Assembly (NCBI GenBank): GCA_019423725.1
Contig: JAHZAW010000040.1
Span: 18,462 to 82,461, forward strand
Direction: 5' to 3'
From: Clostridiales bacterium
GTDB taxonomy: Bacteria; Bacillota; Clostridia; Lachnospirales; Anaerotignaceae
Length of the DNA: 64,000 nt
Positions 26,545 to 36,185 of this stretch are shown here, piece by piece. A program made the translations under genes and the position numbers. The first letter of the stretch is position 1. Each line of letters begins with the position of its first letter. The notes below the pieces were generated by a model. That model was given only the letters and a program-made list of their open reading frames with translations. It searched no databases and had not been told where the DNA came from.

Positions 26545-28671
26545 TTACTGTATCCTCTTAAATTTCTTTTCAAGTTCATATTCTGTCATTTCTATTATCG
26601 TCGGTCTTCCATGGGGGCAGCTGAAGGGATTTTTCAGCGAAAGCATCTTAACTATGAGTTTTTCCGCCTCTTCGTATGTAAGCTTATCTCCGCCCTTGAC
26701 CGCAGCTTTACACGCCATGGTAGCTAAATTCAAAAGTTTTGTATCATAAACGCTGTCAATATTTTCTGTCTTTATTGTATCTATTATATCCATCAGGAAA
26801 GATGTGGAAGCCGGCCTGTCAAAAATATAGGGAACACTGTAAACATAATAATCTTCCCCATCTTTTCTTATGCCAAAACCAAAGCTTTTCATCTTTTCCA
26901 TATTGTTTTCAAGAATATCCTTTTCCATATCACTGAGCAGTAGTTTTTCCTCAGCGACCAGGTCCTGGGATACGATCTTTCCATTTTTAAAATCTTCCGT
27001 GAACTGTTCAAAAAGCACCCTTTCATGGGCCGCATGCTGGTCGATCATAAATATACTGCTGCCCTGCTCGATTATCCAGTATGTATTAAATATCTGGCCT
27101 ATTATTTTGTAATTGCTGAAAAATGGCTTTTCTTCCGAAAATGTATCCGGCTGGGGTGCATCTTCAAATATGTATTCGCCCTCAACGGGTTCTTCCATAT
27201 CCGTCTCTGGTGCAGTCTTAGGTATATAAACAGCCTTTTTCTCAGGTTTTGGCTGTGTTCTAGGCTGCACCTTAGGCTCTGGTCTCCATTCAGAAGCCCA
27301 GGCCATTTCCTTCCTTATACTTTCAGCCATTTCCCTATGTTCAGGGAGTATCTCTATATCAGAGGATGAAGTATACTGGGCCTTAGGCTCCCTGATGCCA
27401 GGAGCATCCTGTTCCTTATTATCCATTCCCATAAGAAGCATCTCAGCTGCTTTTCTGTCACTTTCAGATACCGAGTGGTTAAATCCAATTTTTTCAGCTT
27501 CCTCCCTCAGGGATACCGGCTTTTTATCATCTTTATTTACATCTACAGCCTTCCGTGTCTGAACATTGCCGCCTAAAGGCTCCAGCTCCTGCTGTACTGG
27601 TTTCAATATGGTTTCGGGAGCGTTTATGTATTCCTTTACCGGAGAAGAAGGAGCGCTTTCCCAATCAGCTCCCTTTATGAGCACCTTATCTTTGAATGTA
27701 TTTACTATGCTGTCATAAACAAAACGGTAGACAGCATCATCGTCCCTGAACCTTACCTCAAGTTTAGCGGGATGTACATTGACATCGACCATGGAAGGAT
27801 CAATATCCATATCCAGCACATAAACAGGGAATTTGCCTATCATCATCCTTGTTTTATATGCTTCCTCTGCAGCCGCTGAAACTACGCTGTTTCTTATGAA
27901 CCTTCCATTTATAAAAAGATTTTCAGAACCTCTATTAGCCTTGGAAAGCTCAGGTCTTCCTATGAGGCCGCTTATTTTCATTTCCGGCACTTCGGATGAT
28001 ATATCCAGCATTTTGAAAGCCGTATCCTTTCCATAGACGTGGTATACCGCTGTTTTAAGGTCGTTATTTCCGGATGTATGTATTATGACAGTACCGTTAT
28101 TTATATATTTGAATGATATTTCCGGATGTCCAAGAACAAACTTCATTACCACATCGGAAATATACCCTGCCTCCGTGGATGGCTTCTTCAAAAACTTTCT
28201 TCTGGCCGGCACATTGTAAAATATATCTTCGATGGTTATGGTAGTTCCATCGGCCGCTCCATCGGATTTGATATCCTCAAGTATGCCGCCGTTTATCCTT
28301 ATCCTTGTTCCAACGGCTGACTCCCTTGTTTTTGTAAGCATTTCCACCTTTGATACCGCCGCTATACTGGCAAGGGCCTCACCCCTGAATCCCAGAGAAA
28401 ATACACTTTCCAGATCGTCAGCAGTCCTTATCTTGCTTGTGGCATGCCTCAAAAAGGCGGTCTTTACCTCATCCTGTGGTATTCCGCATCCATCATCGGT
28501 TATACGCATAAAAGTGGTGCCGCCGTCCCTTATCTCTACGGTAATGGCTCCAGCTCCGGCATCAATGGCGTTTTCCACCAGTTCCTTTATTACGGAACCC
28601 GGCCTTTCCACCACTTCTCCGGCGGCTATTTTATTTATTGTACTGTTATCCAGCAGTTTGATCTTGTTCAT
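26545..28671 (-). CDS. mutL: DNA mismatch repair protein MutL
   Basis: MutL couples mismatch recognition by MutS to strand incision. The 708-residue protein has the GHKL ATPase motifs (ENAIDAGA, then DDGCGIP and GFRGEALASI) and a C-terminal endonuclease motif DQHAAHERVLFE, the DQHA(x)2E(x)4E signature of nicking MutL. The CPHGRPT motif is also present near residue 685. I prefer ATG 28671 (NKIKLLD) to the GTG three codons upstream, as the latter overlaps the mutS stop without a good site spacing. A long acidic/proline-rich linker (about residues 330-500) separates the domains. Confidence 0.96.
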   Translation of the reverse strand: MNKIKLLDNSTINKIAAGEVVERPGSVIKELVENAIDAGAGAITVEIRDGGTTFMRITDDGCGIPQDEVKTAFLRHATSKIRTADDLESVFSLGFRGEALASIAAVSKVEMLTKTRESAVGTRIRINGGILEDIKSDGAADGTTITIEDIFYNVPARRKFLKKPSTEAGYISDVVMKFVLGHPEISFKYINNGTVIIHTSGNNDLKTAVYHVYGKDTAFKMLDISSEVPEMKISGLIGRPELSKANRGSENLFINGRFIRNSVVSAAAEEAYKTRMMIGKFPVYVLDMDIDPSMVDVNVHPAKLEVRFRDDDAVYRFVYDSIVNTFKDKVLIKGADWESAPSSPVKEYINAPETILKPVQQELEPLGGNVQTRKAVDVNKDDKKPVSLREEAEKIGFNHSVSESDRKAAEMLLMGMDNKEQDAPGIREPKAQYTSSSDIEILPEHREMAESIRKEMAWASEWRPEPKVQPRTQPKPEKKAVYIPKTAPETDMEEPVEGEYIFEDAPQPDTFSEEKPFFSNYKIIGQIFNTYWIIEQGSSIFMIDQHAAHERVLFEQFTEDFKNGKIVSQDLVAEEKLLLSDMEKDILENNMEKMKSFGFGIRKDGEDYYVYSVPYIFDRPASTSFLMDIIDTIKTENIDSVYDTKLLNLATMACKAAVKGGDKLTYEEAEKLIVKMLSLKNPFSCPHGRPTIIEMTEYELEKKFKRIQ

Positions 28672-28676
28672 GGCCG

Positions 28677-31298
28677 TCACATTCCCTTAATTTTGTTCTG
28701 CAAATCGAAAAGCGTCTGCAGCGCCTGTATGGGCGTCAGAGACATAACATCAATTTTATTTATCTCGTCGATTATCTGTGTTTCCTCTACGTTGAACATA
28801 TTTATCTGAACTGCCTCTTCCTCAGCGGCTTCCTTTGCCTCATTGGCAAGTTTTTTGGTCTTTTTGGTTATATCGGCCGCATTGAGTTTCTTAAGTATGG
28901 CAGTCGATCTTTTTATGACCTTATTGGGCAGCCCTGCAAGCCTAGCTACCTGTATGCCGTAGCTGTGGTCAGCTCCGCCTCTTTTTATCTTTCTGAGGAA
29001 TATTATGTCCTCCCCTTCTTCCTTTACTGTTATACAGTAGTTCTTAACTCCGGGGAGTTTTCCTTCAAGTTCTGTAAGTTCATGATAATGGGTAGCAAAC
29101 AGCGTCTTTGCTCCTATCTGTTTTTTGTCGGCTATATACTCCATAACGGCCCAGGCAATGGAAAGTCCATCAAATGTACTTGTTCCCCTTCCTATCTCAT
29201 CCAGTATGAGAAGGCTTTTTGCCGTGGCGTTATTAAGTATATTTGCCACCTCTGTCATTTCCACCATAAATGTGCTCTGTCCGGATGCCAGGTCATCGGA
29301 AGCTCCGACCCTGGTAAATATCCTGTCACATACACCTATATGGGCCGACGAAGCCGGAACAAATGAACCTATCTGCGCCAGCAGAGTTATTATGGCTGTC
29401 TGTCTCATATATGTTGATTTTCCTGCCATATTGGGTCCGGTTATTATGAGCAGTCTGTTTTCATCGTTATCAAGATAAACATCATTGGCGATAAATGCGT
29501 CAGATGTCATCTTTTCCACAGACGGATGCCTTCCGTCCTTTATGTCTATGATGTCTCCGTCATCAACTATCGGTTTTATATAATTCTGAGCCTGGGCAGT
29601 TTCAGCCAGTGACTGAAGGGCATCACAGAGAGCCGTTATGTAGGCAGTAAACTGTATCCTGTTTACCTGGGACGCTACCTTTTCCCTTATCTCGCAGAAT
29701 ATTTCATATTCAAGGTCTATGAGCCTGTCAGCTGATCCAAGTATCAGATCCGCCAGTTCATTGAGTTCCTTGGTAGTATATCTTTCACAGTTTGTCAGTG
29801 TCTGTTTTCGCATATACCCCTCAGGCACCTGTCCGACGTTTGACTTGGTGACCTCTATATAATATCCAAATACTCTGTTATAGCTTATCCTGAGGTTTTT
29901 GATGCCGGTCTTTTCCTTTTCCTCCTGCTCCATATCCTTTATCCACTCAGAGCCTTTTCTTTTAGCCTGTATAAGGGTATCAGCATCTTTGGAATATCCT
30001 TCCTTTATCATTCCGCCCTCTCTTACAGAAAATGGAGGATCATCAACTATGGCTTTGTCTATAAGGGCAAATATATCTTCCAGTGTATCCAGCTCAGAAT
30101 ATATTTCCTTAAGATAGCCGCTCTTGGAGTTTTCAAGTATCTTCTTGAGCTGTGGAAGGTTCTCAATGGAGTTTTTAAGGCTTACCAGCTCCCTGGCATT
30201 GGCAGTCTTATACACTATCCTGCTCATTATACGCTCAAAATCATGCATGGTGGACAGAACTTCCTTGAGTTCCTCACGTTTGAAGAAATCGTCTTTAAGT
30301 TCCTCCACGCTGTCTAATCTTCTATTTATATCAGCCGAACTTATGAGGGGCTGTTCCACCCATTTTCTGAGAAGCCTGGCCCCCATGGCTGTTTTTGTCT
30401 TATCAATTACCCATAAAAGTGAACCCTTGCGGTTCTTTTCTCTCATGGTTTCAGTAAGTTCCAGATTTCTTCTTGTATTTGCATCAAGAAGCATGAAATC
30501 ATTGGTCGAATATATCGATATCTTGCTTATGTGTTCAAGATTATTTTTCTGTGTGTCATAGAGATAGTCTAAAAGCCCTCCTGACGCACATACGGCAAAT
30601 ATCTTCTCCTGAAGTCCAAGACCGTCCACAGCGATTATATTAAAATGCCTGCAAATGGTCTTTGCCGCGTTCCTATATGTAAAACCTGAATCTCCTACGG
30701 ATGTGGGTTTTAAATTAAGATGTTTTTTGATCTTCTCCGCACAGTCCGTCGTAAGGAAATAATCATTGGTTATGAGCTCAGCCGGCATAAACCTGGCTGC
30801 CTCATCAAAAAGTTTTTCCTCGGCATTGGCCGATACAAATTCAGCTGTCTGAAATTCTCCGGTGGTGACATCACACACCGCAAGGGCATATCCCTTTGAA
30901 TCCCCATAAACAGCCATTATGTAGTTATTTTTATTCTCATCAAGGACCTCATTGTCGATAACAGTTCCGGGAGTTACTATCCTTATTACGTCCCTTTTGA
31001 CTATCCCCTTTGCTTCTTTGGGGTCCTCTATTTGTTCGCATATAGCGACTTTATATCCACTTTGAACGAGTTTATCTATATAACTGTCAGCGGAATGGAA
31101 AGGGACGCCGCACATGGGCGCCCTCTCTTTCTGTCCCCAGTCCTTGCCTGTCAGCGTAAGCCCAAGCACTCTGGAGCCTATTACCGCATCGTCAAAAAAT
31201 AATTCGTAAAAGTCGCCTAATCGGAAAAACAGCAGACAATGTCTGTATCTATTTTTTATTTCAAAATATTGTTCCATCATCGGTGTGACTTTTGCCAT
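28677..31298 (-). CDS. mutS: DNA mismatch repair protein MutS
   Basis: MutS recognises mispairs and short loops. The 873-residue protein starts MAKVTPMMEQYFEIKNRYR and has the mispair-binding GDFYELFFDDA, the ATPase motifs GPNMAGKSTYMRQTA (Walker A) and ILDEIGRGTSTFDG (Walker B and ABC signature), and the clamp and connector domains between. Its stop overlaps the mutL region by a few bases, which means translational coupling is likely. It follows ylbF in the same direction. Confidence 0.97.
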   Translation of the reverse strand: MAKVTPMMEQYFEIKNRYRHCLLFFRLGDFYELFFDDAVIGSRVLGLTLTGKDWGQKERAPMCGVPFHSADSYIDKLVQSGYKVAICEQIEDPKEAKGIVKRDVIRIVTPGTVIDNEVLDENKNNYIMAVYGDSKGYALAVCDVTTGEFQTAEFVSANAEEKLFDEAARFMPAELITNDYFLTTDCAEKIKKHLNLKPTSVGDSGFTYRNAAKTICRHFNIIAVDGLGLQEKIFAVCASGGLLDYLYDTQKNNLEHISKISIYSTNDFMLLDANTRRNLELTETMREKNRKGSLLWVIDKTKTAMGARLLRKWVEQPLISSADINRRLDSVEELKDDFFKREELKEVLSTMHDFERIMSRIVYKTANARELVSLKNSIENLPQLKKILENSKSGYLKEIYSELDTLEDIFALIDKAIVDDPPFSVREGGMIKEGYSKDADTLIQAKRKGSEWIKDMEQEEKEKTGIKNLRISYNRVFGYYIEVTKSNVGQVPEGYMRKQTLTNCERYTTKELNELADLILGSADRLIDLEYEIFCEIREKVASQVNRIQFTAYITALCDALQSLAETAQAQNYIKPIVDDGDIIDIKDGRHPSVEKMTSDAFIANDVYLDNDENRLLIITGPNMAGKSTYMRQTAIITLLAQIGSFVPASSAHIGVCDRIFTRVGASDDLASGQSTFMVEMTEVANILNNATAKSLLILDEIGRGTSTFDGLSIAWAVMEYIADKKQIGAKTLFATHYHELTELEGKLPGVKNYCITVKEEGEDIIFLRKIKRGGADHSYGIQVARLAGLPNKVIKRSTAILKKLNAADITKKTKKLANEAKEAAEEEAVQINMFNVEETQIIDEINKIDVMSLTPIQALQTLFDLQNKIKGM

Positions 31299-31352
31299 TT
31301 TTATCCCCTCTTAAACGTCGTTTACGTTACCAAATACTATGCCTTTTAATTA

Positions 31353-31748
31353 TCAGTGGCATCCGCTGCATGTTGAACATCCGCCGCCGCAGCCGCCTGC
31401 GCTTTCAGGTGTAAGTGAGTTCTGAACAGCTGTCATAATGATGTTGTAGATGCTCTGCATATACTCATTGAACTCGCTCTCTGCTTTGTAAAGTGCACCT
31501 GATGTTCCATGGTTTCTTATGTCGTTGTTGAGCTTGTTGATCTCATCATAGAAAGCATCTTTTTCTTCATCAGATACATTTCCTGCAACAAGTTTGTCCT
31601 GGAATGCATTCTGTTTATTTACATAATCCTGAACCATTTTCTGTGCTACAAGATCCTCATCATATGCCTGTTTTGCAACTTTAAAAGCCTGTCCATATTC
31701 AGAGTTTATAAGTTCCTCTGCTAACTGTCTAGCTATCTGTTCTACCAT
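31353..31748 (-). CDS. YlbF/YmcA-family protein with a Cys-rich tail
   Basis: The 131-residue protein is a helical YlbF/YmcA (com_ylbF) family member, with QLAEELINSEYGQAFKVAKQAY near the start and KLVAGNVSDEEKDAFYDEIN in the middle. In Bacillus, YlbF, YmcA and YaaT form a complex that stimulates RNase Y-dependent mRNA processing. It differs in having a short C-terminal tail GGCGGGCSTCSGCH (four Cys and one His), suggesting a metal or Fe-S site. It lies between miaB and mutS in one transcriptional run. Confidence 0.82.
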   Translation of the reverse strand: MVEQIARQLAEELINSEYGQAFKVAKQAYDEDLVAQKMVQDYVNKQNAFQDKLVAGNVSDEEKDAFYDEINKLNNDIRNHGTSGALYKAESEFNEYMQSIYNIIMTAVQNSLTPESAGGCGGGCSTCSGCH

Positions 31749-31753
31749 AATAA

Positions 31754-33175
31754 TTACATCCTTTCTCCTATTAAATAGAAAATCTTATTTTGTATAATTT
31801 TAACAGGTACTACCTGTCCTATTAACTCTTCTGAGCCCTCAAAATGTACCAGTGAATTTCTTTCTGTCCTTCCCGTAAGCATTTTGGGGTCCTGCCTGTT
31901 GACTTCCTCCACAAGAACATTTTCTACTGTTCCCACAAGGCTTTCACTTATTTTTTCAACTCCAGCATTTACATGCTCAAGCAGTCTGTTGAATCTTTCC
32001 TTGGCTGTCTCCTCATCTATCTGATTTTCCATGACAGCTGCAGGAGTGCCTGTCCTCTTTGAATATAAGAACGTAAATGCCGTTGAATATCCAACTTTGT
32101 CGACCACATCAAGTGTCTCCTCAAAGTCTTCCTCAGTCTCACCGGGGAAACCTACAATGATGTCAGTGCTTATGAGTATGTCAGGTATCTCTTTTCTTAT
32201 TTTATCAACAAGTTCAAGATATTTTTCCTTTGTATACCTTCTGTTCATCTTCTCAAGGATGGCTGTGCTTCCTGACTGTACAGGCAGATGCAGATAATTG
32301 CATACCTTATCACAGTCTCTCATGGCTTCAATGAGCTCATCTGACAGATCCTTGGGATGGGACGTCATAAACCTTATCCTCTCTATGCCGTCTATCTCAT
32401 TTATCATTCTGAGAAGCTCAGCAAATGTGACCGGTTTTTCCAGGGTCTTGCCATAGCTGTTGACATTCTGGCCAAGGAGCATTACTTCCTTTACGCCTTC
32501 TTTTGCAAGGCCTCTTATTTCATTTAATATATCCTCAGCTTCCCTGCTTCTTTCCCTGCCTCTGACATAGGGTACTATGCAGTAGCTGCAGAAGTTGTTG
32601 CAGCCATACATGATATTTACACTGGCCTTAAACGGGATCTTTCTTATGCTCCTGAAATCTTCCATTATCTCGCCATGCTCCTGCCATATGTCATAGATAG
32701 TATCTCCTGTTTCCATATTGGTAAGCATAAGGGTCGGAAGTTTGTATATGTTAAAAGTTCCAAAAACTATGTCAACATTTCTGTATGATTTCTTTATTTT
32801 CTTTAATACGCTTTCCTGCTGCATCATGCATCCGCAGAGGGCGATCTTTATATTTGGATTCTTTTCCTTGTAATATTTGAGATATCCAAGCCTGCCGTAT
32901 ACCTTTTCTTCGGCATTCTCCCTTATACAGCAAGTATTGTAAAGGATAAAATCCGCTTCTGTCTCATTTTCTGTATGCTCATATCCCATATCAGTGAGCA
33001 TATATGAAAGCTTCTCTGAGTCATGGGCATTCATCTGGCATCCCGTAGTGAAGATAAAATATTTCTTTTTTCTTCCAGTCTCTTCTGTATATTTGTCATT
33101 GATGGCCTTTATTTTGCTCATGGCCTCTTTCTGCATTTCAAGCTCTTCATCGTGTATGATATTTCTTTCAGACAA
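31754..33175 (-). CDS. miaB: tRNA-2-methylthio-N6-dimethylallyladenosine synthase
   Basis: MiaB adds the methylthio group to the i6A37 nucleotide made by miaA. The 473-residue protein has the N-terminal UPF0004 cluster domain (TTGCQMNAHDSEKLS, then CCIRENAEEK), the radical SAM motif CNNFCSYC near residue 190, and a C-terminal TRAM domain. The start is TTG 33175, with AAGGTGG upstream. It is the first gene of the long mutS-mutL-miaA run and follows the repeat array at 33.3-33.9 kb. Confidence 0.95.
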   Translation of the reverse strand: MSERNIIHDEELEMQKEAMSKIKAINDKYTEETGRKKKYFIFTTGCQMNAHDSEKLSYMLTDMGYEHTENETEADFILYNTCCIRENAEEKVYGRLGYLKYYKEKNPNIKIALCGCMMQQESVLKKIKKSYRNVDIVFGTFNIYKLPTLMLTNMETGDTIYDIWQEHGEIMEDFRSIRKIPFKASVNIMYGCNNFCSYCIVPYVRGRERSREAEDILNEIRGLAKEGVKEVMLLGQNVNSYGKTLEKPVTFAELLRMINEIDGIERIRFMTSHPKDLSDELIEAMRDCDKVCNYLHLPVQSGSTAILEKMNRRYTKEKYLELVDKIRKEIPDILISTDIIVGFPGETEEDFEETLDVVDKVGYSTAFTFLYSKRTGTPAAVMENQIDEETAKERFNRLLEHVNAGVEKISESLVGTVENVLVEEVNRQDPKMLTGRTERNSLVHFEGSEELIGQVVPVKIIQNKIFYLIGERM

Positions 33176-33535
33176 TTTTCAAACCACCTTAAAATATTAA
33201 TGGAGGACACATATCCACAGTATATTTAAGTATATCACATAAAATCTCTATACTCAATATTTTTCGCAATATTTCATATTAATTTAGTATGAATTGAGCG
33301 CAACCGCCGCCAGTGGCGGATGAAGGGAGCGCGAAATTCCGTGAGTTTCGATGGATCGCGAACTTTTGTGAGCGAGACAAGTTAAACGAACGGCGTCATT
33401 GTCCCGACCTCTGCCGGTGGCAGGTGAAGGGAGGACGAAATTCCGTGAAAAACAAGTGATTCGAGCTTCTTGCGACGAATCACGCCGATTTTGAACGGAG
33501 CCATTGTCCCGACCGCTGCCTGTGGCAGAATCGAG

Positions 33536-33619
33536 CTCGACCGCCGCCAGTGGGAGAAATAAGCTCGACCGCCGCCAGTGGGAGAAATAAGCTCGACCGC
33601 TGCCAGTGGCAGGTGAAGG
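33536..33619 (+). repeat. Three tandem 28-bp repeats (family B)
   Basis: Copies at 33536-33563 and 33564-33591 are identical (CTCGACCGCCGCCAGTGGG then AGAAATAAG). The third, 33592-33619, keeps the first half but ends in GGCAGGTGAAGGG and restores a hairpin with CTGCC/GGCAG. Confidence 0.85.
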
Positions 33620-33913
33620 GAGAGCGACTTTCTGTGAGATACTAGTGATGTGAGCGGTAGCGAAACAGCACGCCGATATCGAACAGAGTACTATTGCGAG
33701 ATTCCGTGAGACACTAGCAATACGAACTTTTGTGAGTAGTGCGACGTTTTCGAACGGAGTTAATTGGAGAGCGCCTTTCTGTGAGATACTAGTGATGTGA
33801 GCGATAGCGAAACAGCACGCCGATATCAAACAGAGTACTGGAGTGAGATTCCGTGAGACACTAGCATTACGAACGTTAGTGAGTACTGCGTCGATATCGA
33901 ACGGAGTTAATTA
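33620..33913 (+). repeat. Two tandem 147-bp direct repeats (family A doublets)
   Basis: Copies 33620-33766 and 33767-33913 are both 147 bp, aligned without gaps and differing at only a small fraction of positions. Each consists of a 77-bp and a 70-bp family A unit. The pair looks like a recent duplication of a doublet. Confidence 0.85.
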
Positions 33914-33997
33914 ATGAGTGCAAGCTCACCCCCTGCCAACTTCACCTCTGGCAATCAGCTTACTTCCTGCAACATAACCTCTATTTACCCAACACAA

Positions 33998-34020
33998 AAG
34001 GCACGCCTAAGCGTGCCTTT
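33998..34020 (-). terminator. Terminator after pnp
   Basis: Arms AAAGGCACGC and GCGTGCCTTT with a 4-base loop are followed, on the minus strand, by TTTTGTGTTGG. It sits 13 bases past the pnp stop and just before the repeat array. Confidence 0.85.
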
Positions 34021-34032
34021 AATCATTTTATC

Positions 34033-36144
34033 TTATTTATCAGCGTCTTTGATGGAGAAGTTAAGTCTTCCGTGGTCATCGATCTCAAGAAGTTTAACTC
34101 TTACTTTGTCGCCTGCCTTAACAACATCCTCGACCTTAGCTGTTCTCTTGTCAGCAAGTTTTGAAATGTGGATAAGTCCCTCTTTTCCGGGAGCGAGCTC
34201 AACGAATGCGCCGAATGTCATAAGTCTTGTTATTGTTCCGTTATATGGCTTTCCAGGTTCGGGCTCAAGTACGATGAGGTTTATCATATCCATTGCTTTC
34301 TGGATATTTGCCATATCAGTACCTTTGATGAATATTCTTCCGTCATCCTCAGTATCGATCTCGCACTGGCTCTCCTCGATGATCTTCTTGATAACCTTTC
34401 CTCTTGCTCCGATAACTTCTGCTATCTTATCAACATCGATAGTCATTGTAGCCATCTTAGGAGCATAGGGTGAAAGCTCTTTTCTGGGCTCTGCGATAGC
34501 CTTGAGCATTACTTCATCGATGATGTAGTTTCTTGCTCTATGTGTCTGGGCAATGGCATCCTCAATGATCTTGAATGTAAGACCATGGATCTTCATATCC
34601 ATCTGGATGGCTGTAATACCTTCCTTTGTACCTGCTACCTTGAAGTCCATATCTCCAAAGAAGTCCTCAAGACCCTGGATGTCTGTAAGCATAACGTAGT
34701 CATCATCATTGTCGCCTGTTACAAGACCAACTGAAATACCTGCTACAGGGCGGTTGATGGGAACGCCGGCTGCCATAAGGGAAAGTGTGCTTCCGCAGAT
34801 ACTTGCCTGTGATGTTGAACCATTTGAGCTGAGTATATCTGATACAAGTCTAATAGCGTAAGGGAATTCCTCTTCGCTGGGGATAACGGGAAGGAGTGCC
34901 TTTTCAGCAAGGGCTCCATGTCCGATCTCACGTCTTCCGGGTCCTCTTGAAGTTTTAGCTTCACCTGTTGAATATCCAGGCATGTTATAGTGGTGGATAT
35001 ATCTCTTTGATACTTCAGATGTATCAAGTCCGTCAAGTCTCTGGATCTCGCTCATGGCTCCAAGTGTTGTTACTGTAAGAGCCTGTGTCTGTCCTCTCTT
35101 GAAGAGTGCTGATCCGTGAGTTCTGGGAAGGATATCTACCTCAGCTGAAAGGGGTCTGATCTCCTCAAGGCCACGTCCATCGGGACGTTTATGCTCTCTT
35201 AAGATCATCCTTCTTACTGTCATTTTCTCAAATTTATAAATAGTCTCATCGATGAGTGCAGGAATGTCTTTTTCCTCATCAACAAGGGCTGCTATGGCAT
35301 CTGTAAGCTCTTCATTTACCTTGTCTGTTATTTCTCTGATGGCAAGGTCTCTGTCCTGCTTAAGTTCTTTGTATACAGCTACTTCCATAGCCTCGTCTGT
35401 TATATATTCTGAAATAAGTTTGTAAACATCCTCGGGAATTACATGCTCTGTATATTCCTGAAGAGGTTTTCCTTCTTTTTCGTGGATATCATTGATAAAG
35501 TCGATAACTTCACCGTTTACCTTATGGGCAAGTTTGATAGCCTCAAGCATAAGATCATCGGGTATCTCATCTGCGCCTGCTTCGATCATCATTACCTTAT
35601 CCTTTGTTGATGAAACAGTAAGGTTAAGTCTGCTTATCTCTCTCTGAGCTGCTGTGGGGTTAACTACAAGTTCACCGTCACAGTATCCGATGGAAACAGA
35701 TGACATAGTGTCAACAAAAGGAATATCAGATATGATAAGCGCAATTGATGAACCGATCATTGCTGCGATCTCAGGTGAGCAGTCCTGGTCAACTGACATT
35801 ACCGTTGCAACGATTGCAACATCATTTCTGTAATCCTTGGGGAAAAGAGGACGAAGAGGTCTGTCAATACATCTTGATGTAAGTATAGCCTTTTCACTGG
35901 GTCTGCCCTCTCTCTTGATGAAGCCTCCGGGTATCTTTCCTACTGAATAAAGTCTTTCCTCATAATCGATTGAAAGAGGGAAGAAATCGATACCATCTCT
36001 GGGTTTGTCAGATGCTGTTGCTGTTACGAGTACAACGGTATCTCCGTAAAATACGAGAGCGGCACCGTTTGCCTGCTCGGCTACTCTTCCGATCTCAACA
36101 GAAAGTTTACGGCCGGCAAGTTCCATAGAGTATGTTCTGTACAT
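34033..36144 (-). CDS. pnp: Polynucleotide phosphorylase
   Basis: PNPase degrades RNA 3'-to-5' by phosphorolysis. The 703-residue protein has two RNase PH domains (the active core includes DGRGLEEIRPLSAEVDILPRTHGSALF in the second), the KH domain (GARGKVIKKIIEE, then IFIKG) and the S1 domain (NGTITRLMTFGAFVELAPGKEGLIHIS). The gene is the last of the rimP-to-pnp block, separated from rpsO by a leader containing a terminator/attenuator and a large hairpin. Confidence 0.97.
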   Translation of the reverse strand: MYRTYSMELAGRKLSVEIGRVAEQANGAALVFYGDTVVLVTATASDKPRDGIDFFPLSIDYEERLYSVGKIPGGFIKREGRPSEKAILTSRCIDRPLRPLFPKDYRNDVAIVATVMSVDQDCSPEIAAMIGSSIALIISDIPFVDTMSSVSIGYCDGELVVNPTAAQREISRLNLTVSSTKDKVMMIEAGADEIPDDLMLEAIKLAHKVNGEVIDFINDIHEKEGKPLQEYTEHVIPEDVYKLISEYITDEAMEVAVYKELKQDRDLAIREITDKVNEELTDAIAALVDEEKDIPALIDETIYKFEKMTVRRMILREHKRPDGRGLEEIRPLSAEVDILPRTHGSALFKRGQTQALTVTTLGAMSEIQRLDGLDTSEVSKRYIHHYNMPGYSTGEAKTSRGPGRREIGHGALAEKALLPVIPSEEEFPYAIRLVSDILSSNGSTSQASICGSTLSLMAAGVPINRPVAGISVGLVTGDNDDDYVMLTDIQGLEDFFGDMDFKVAGTKEGITAIQMDMKIHGLTFKIIEDAIAQTHRARNYIIDEVMLKAIAEPRKELSPYAPKMATMTIDVDKIAEVIGARGKVIKKIIEESQCEIDTEDDGRIFIKGTDMANIQKAMDMINLIVLEPEPGKPYNGTITRLMTFGAFVELAPGKEGLIHISKLADKRTAKVEDVVKAGDKVRVKLLEIDDHGRLNFSIKDADK

Positions 36145-36185
36145 GTTAAATCTCCTTTTTTATTTATTTTTGAAGATATTGTGTA

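Larger units (their letters stand above)
33304..33913. repeat. Composite noncoding repeat array between pnp and miaB
   Basis: About 610 bp is made of two interleaved families. Family A is a unit of 70-77 bp: six copies at 33327-33401, 33431-33506, 33620-33696, 33697-33766, 33767-33843 and 33844-33913. Each has a core near ATTCCGTGAG, then GAACTTTTGTGAG or a variant, and ends in CGAACGGAGTTAATTG-like sequence. Family B is a short hairpin (CCGCC/GGCGG or CTGCC/GGCAG around AGT) found at 33304, 33411, 33516 and within the 28-bp repeats at 33536-33619. The open frame on the minus strand here (SPATGSGRA repeated) is an artefact of the repeats. The array is much more GC-rich than its surroundings and has no detectable gene. 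Confidence 0.85.

Noticed and set aside
33284..33829. Long open frame of 181 codons on the minus strand across the repeat array
   Set aside because: It is made of repeated translated units (SPATGSGRA-like blocks), has no ribosome-binding site, and follows the repeats. It is an artefact of the repeat sequence.
33304..33913. CRISPR array
   Set aside because: The units are adjacent or separated by related repeats and not by unique spacers of constant length, and no cas gene is near.
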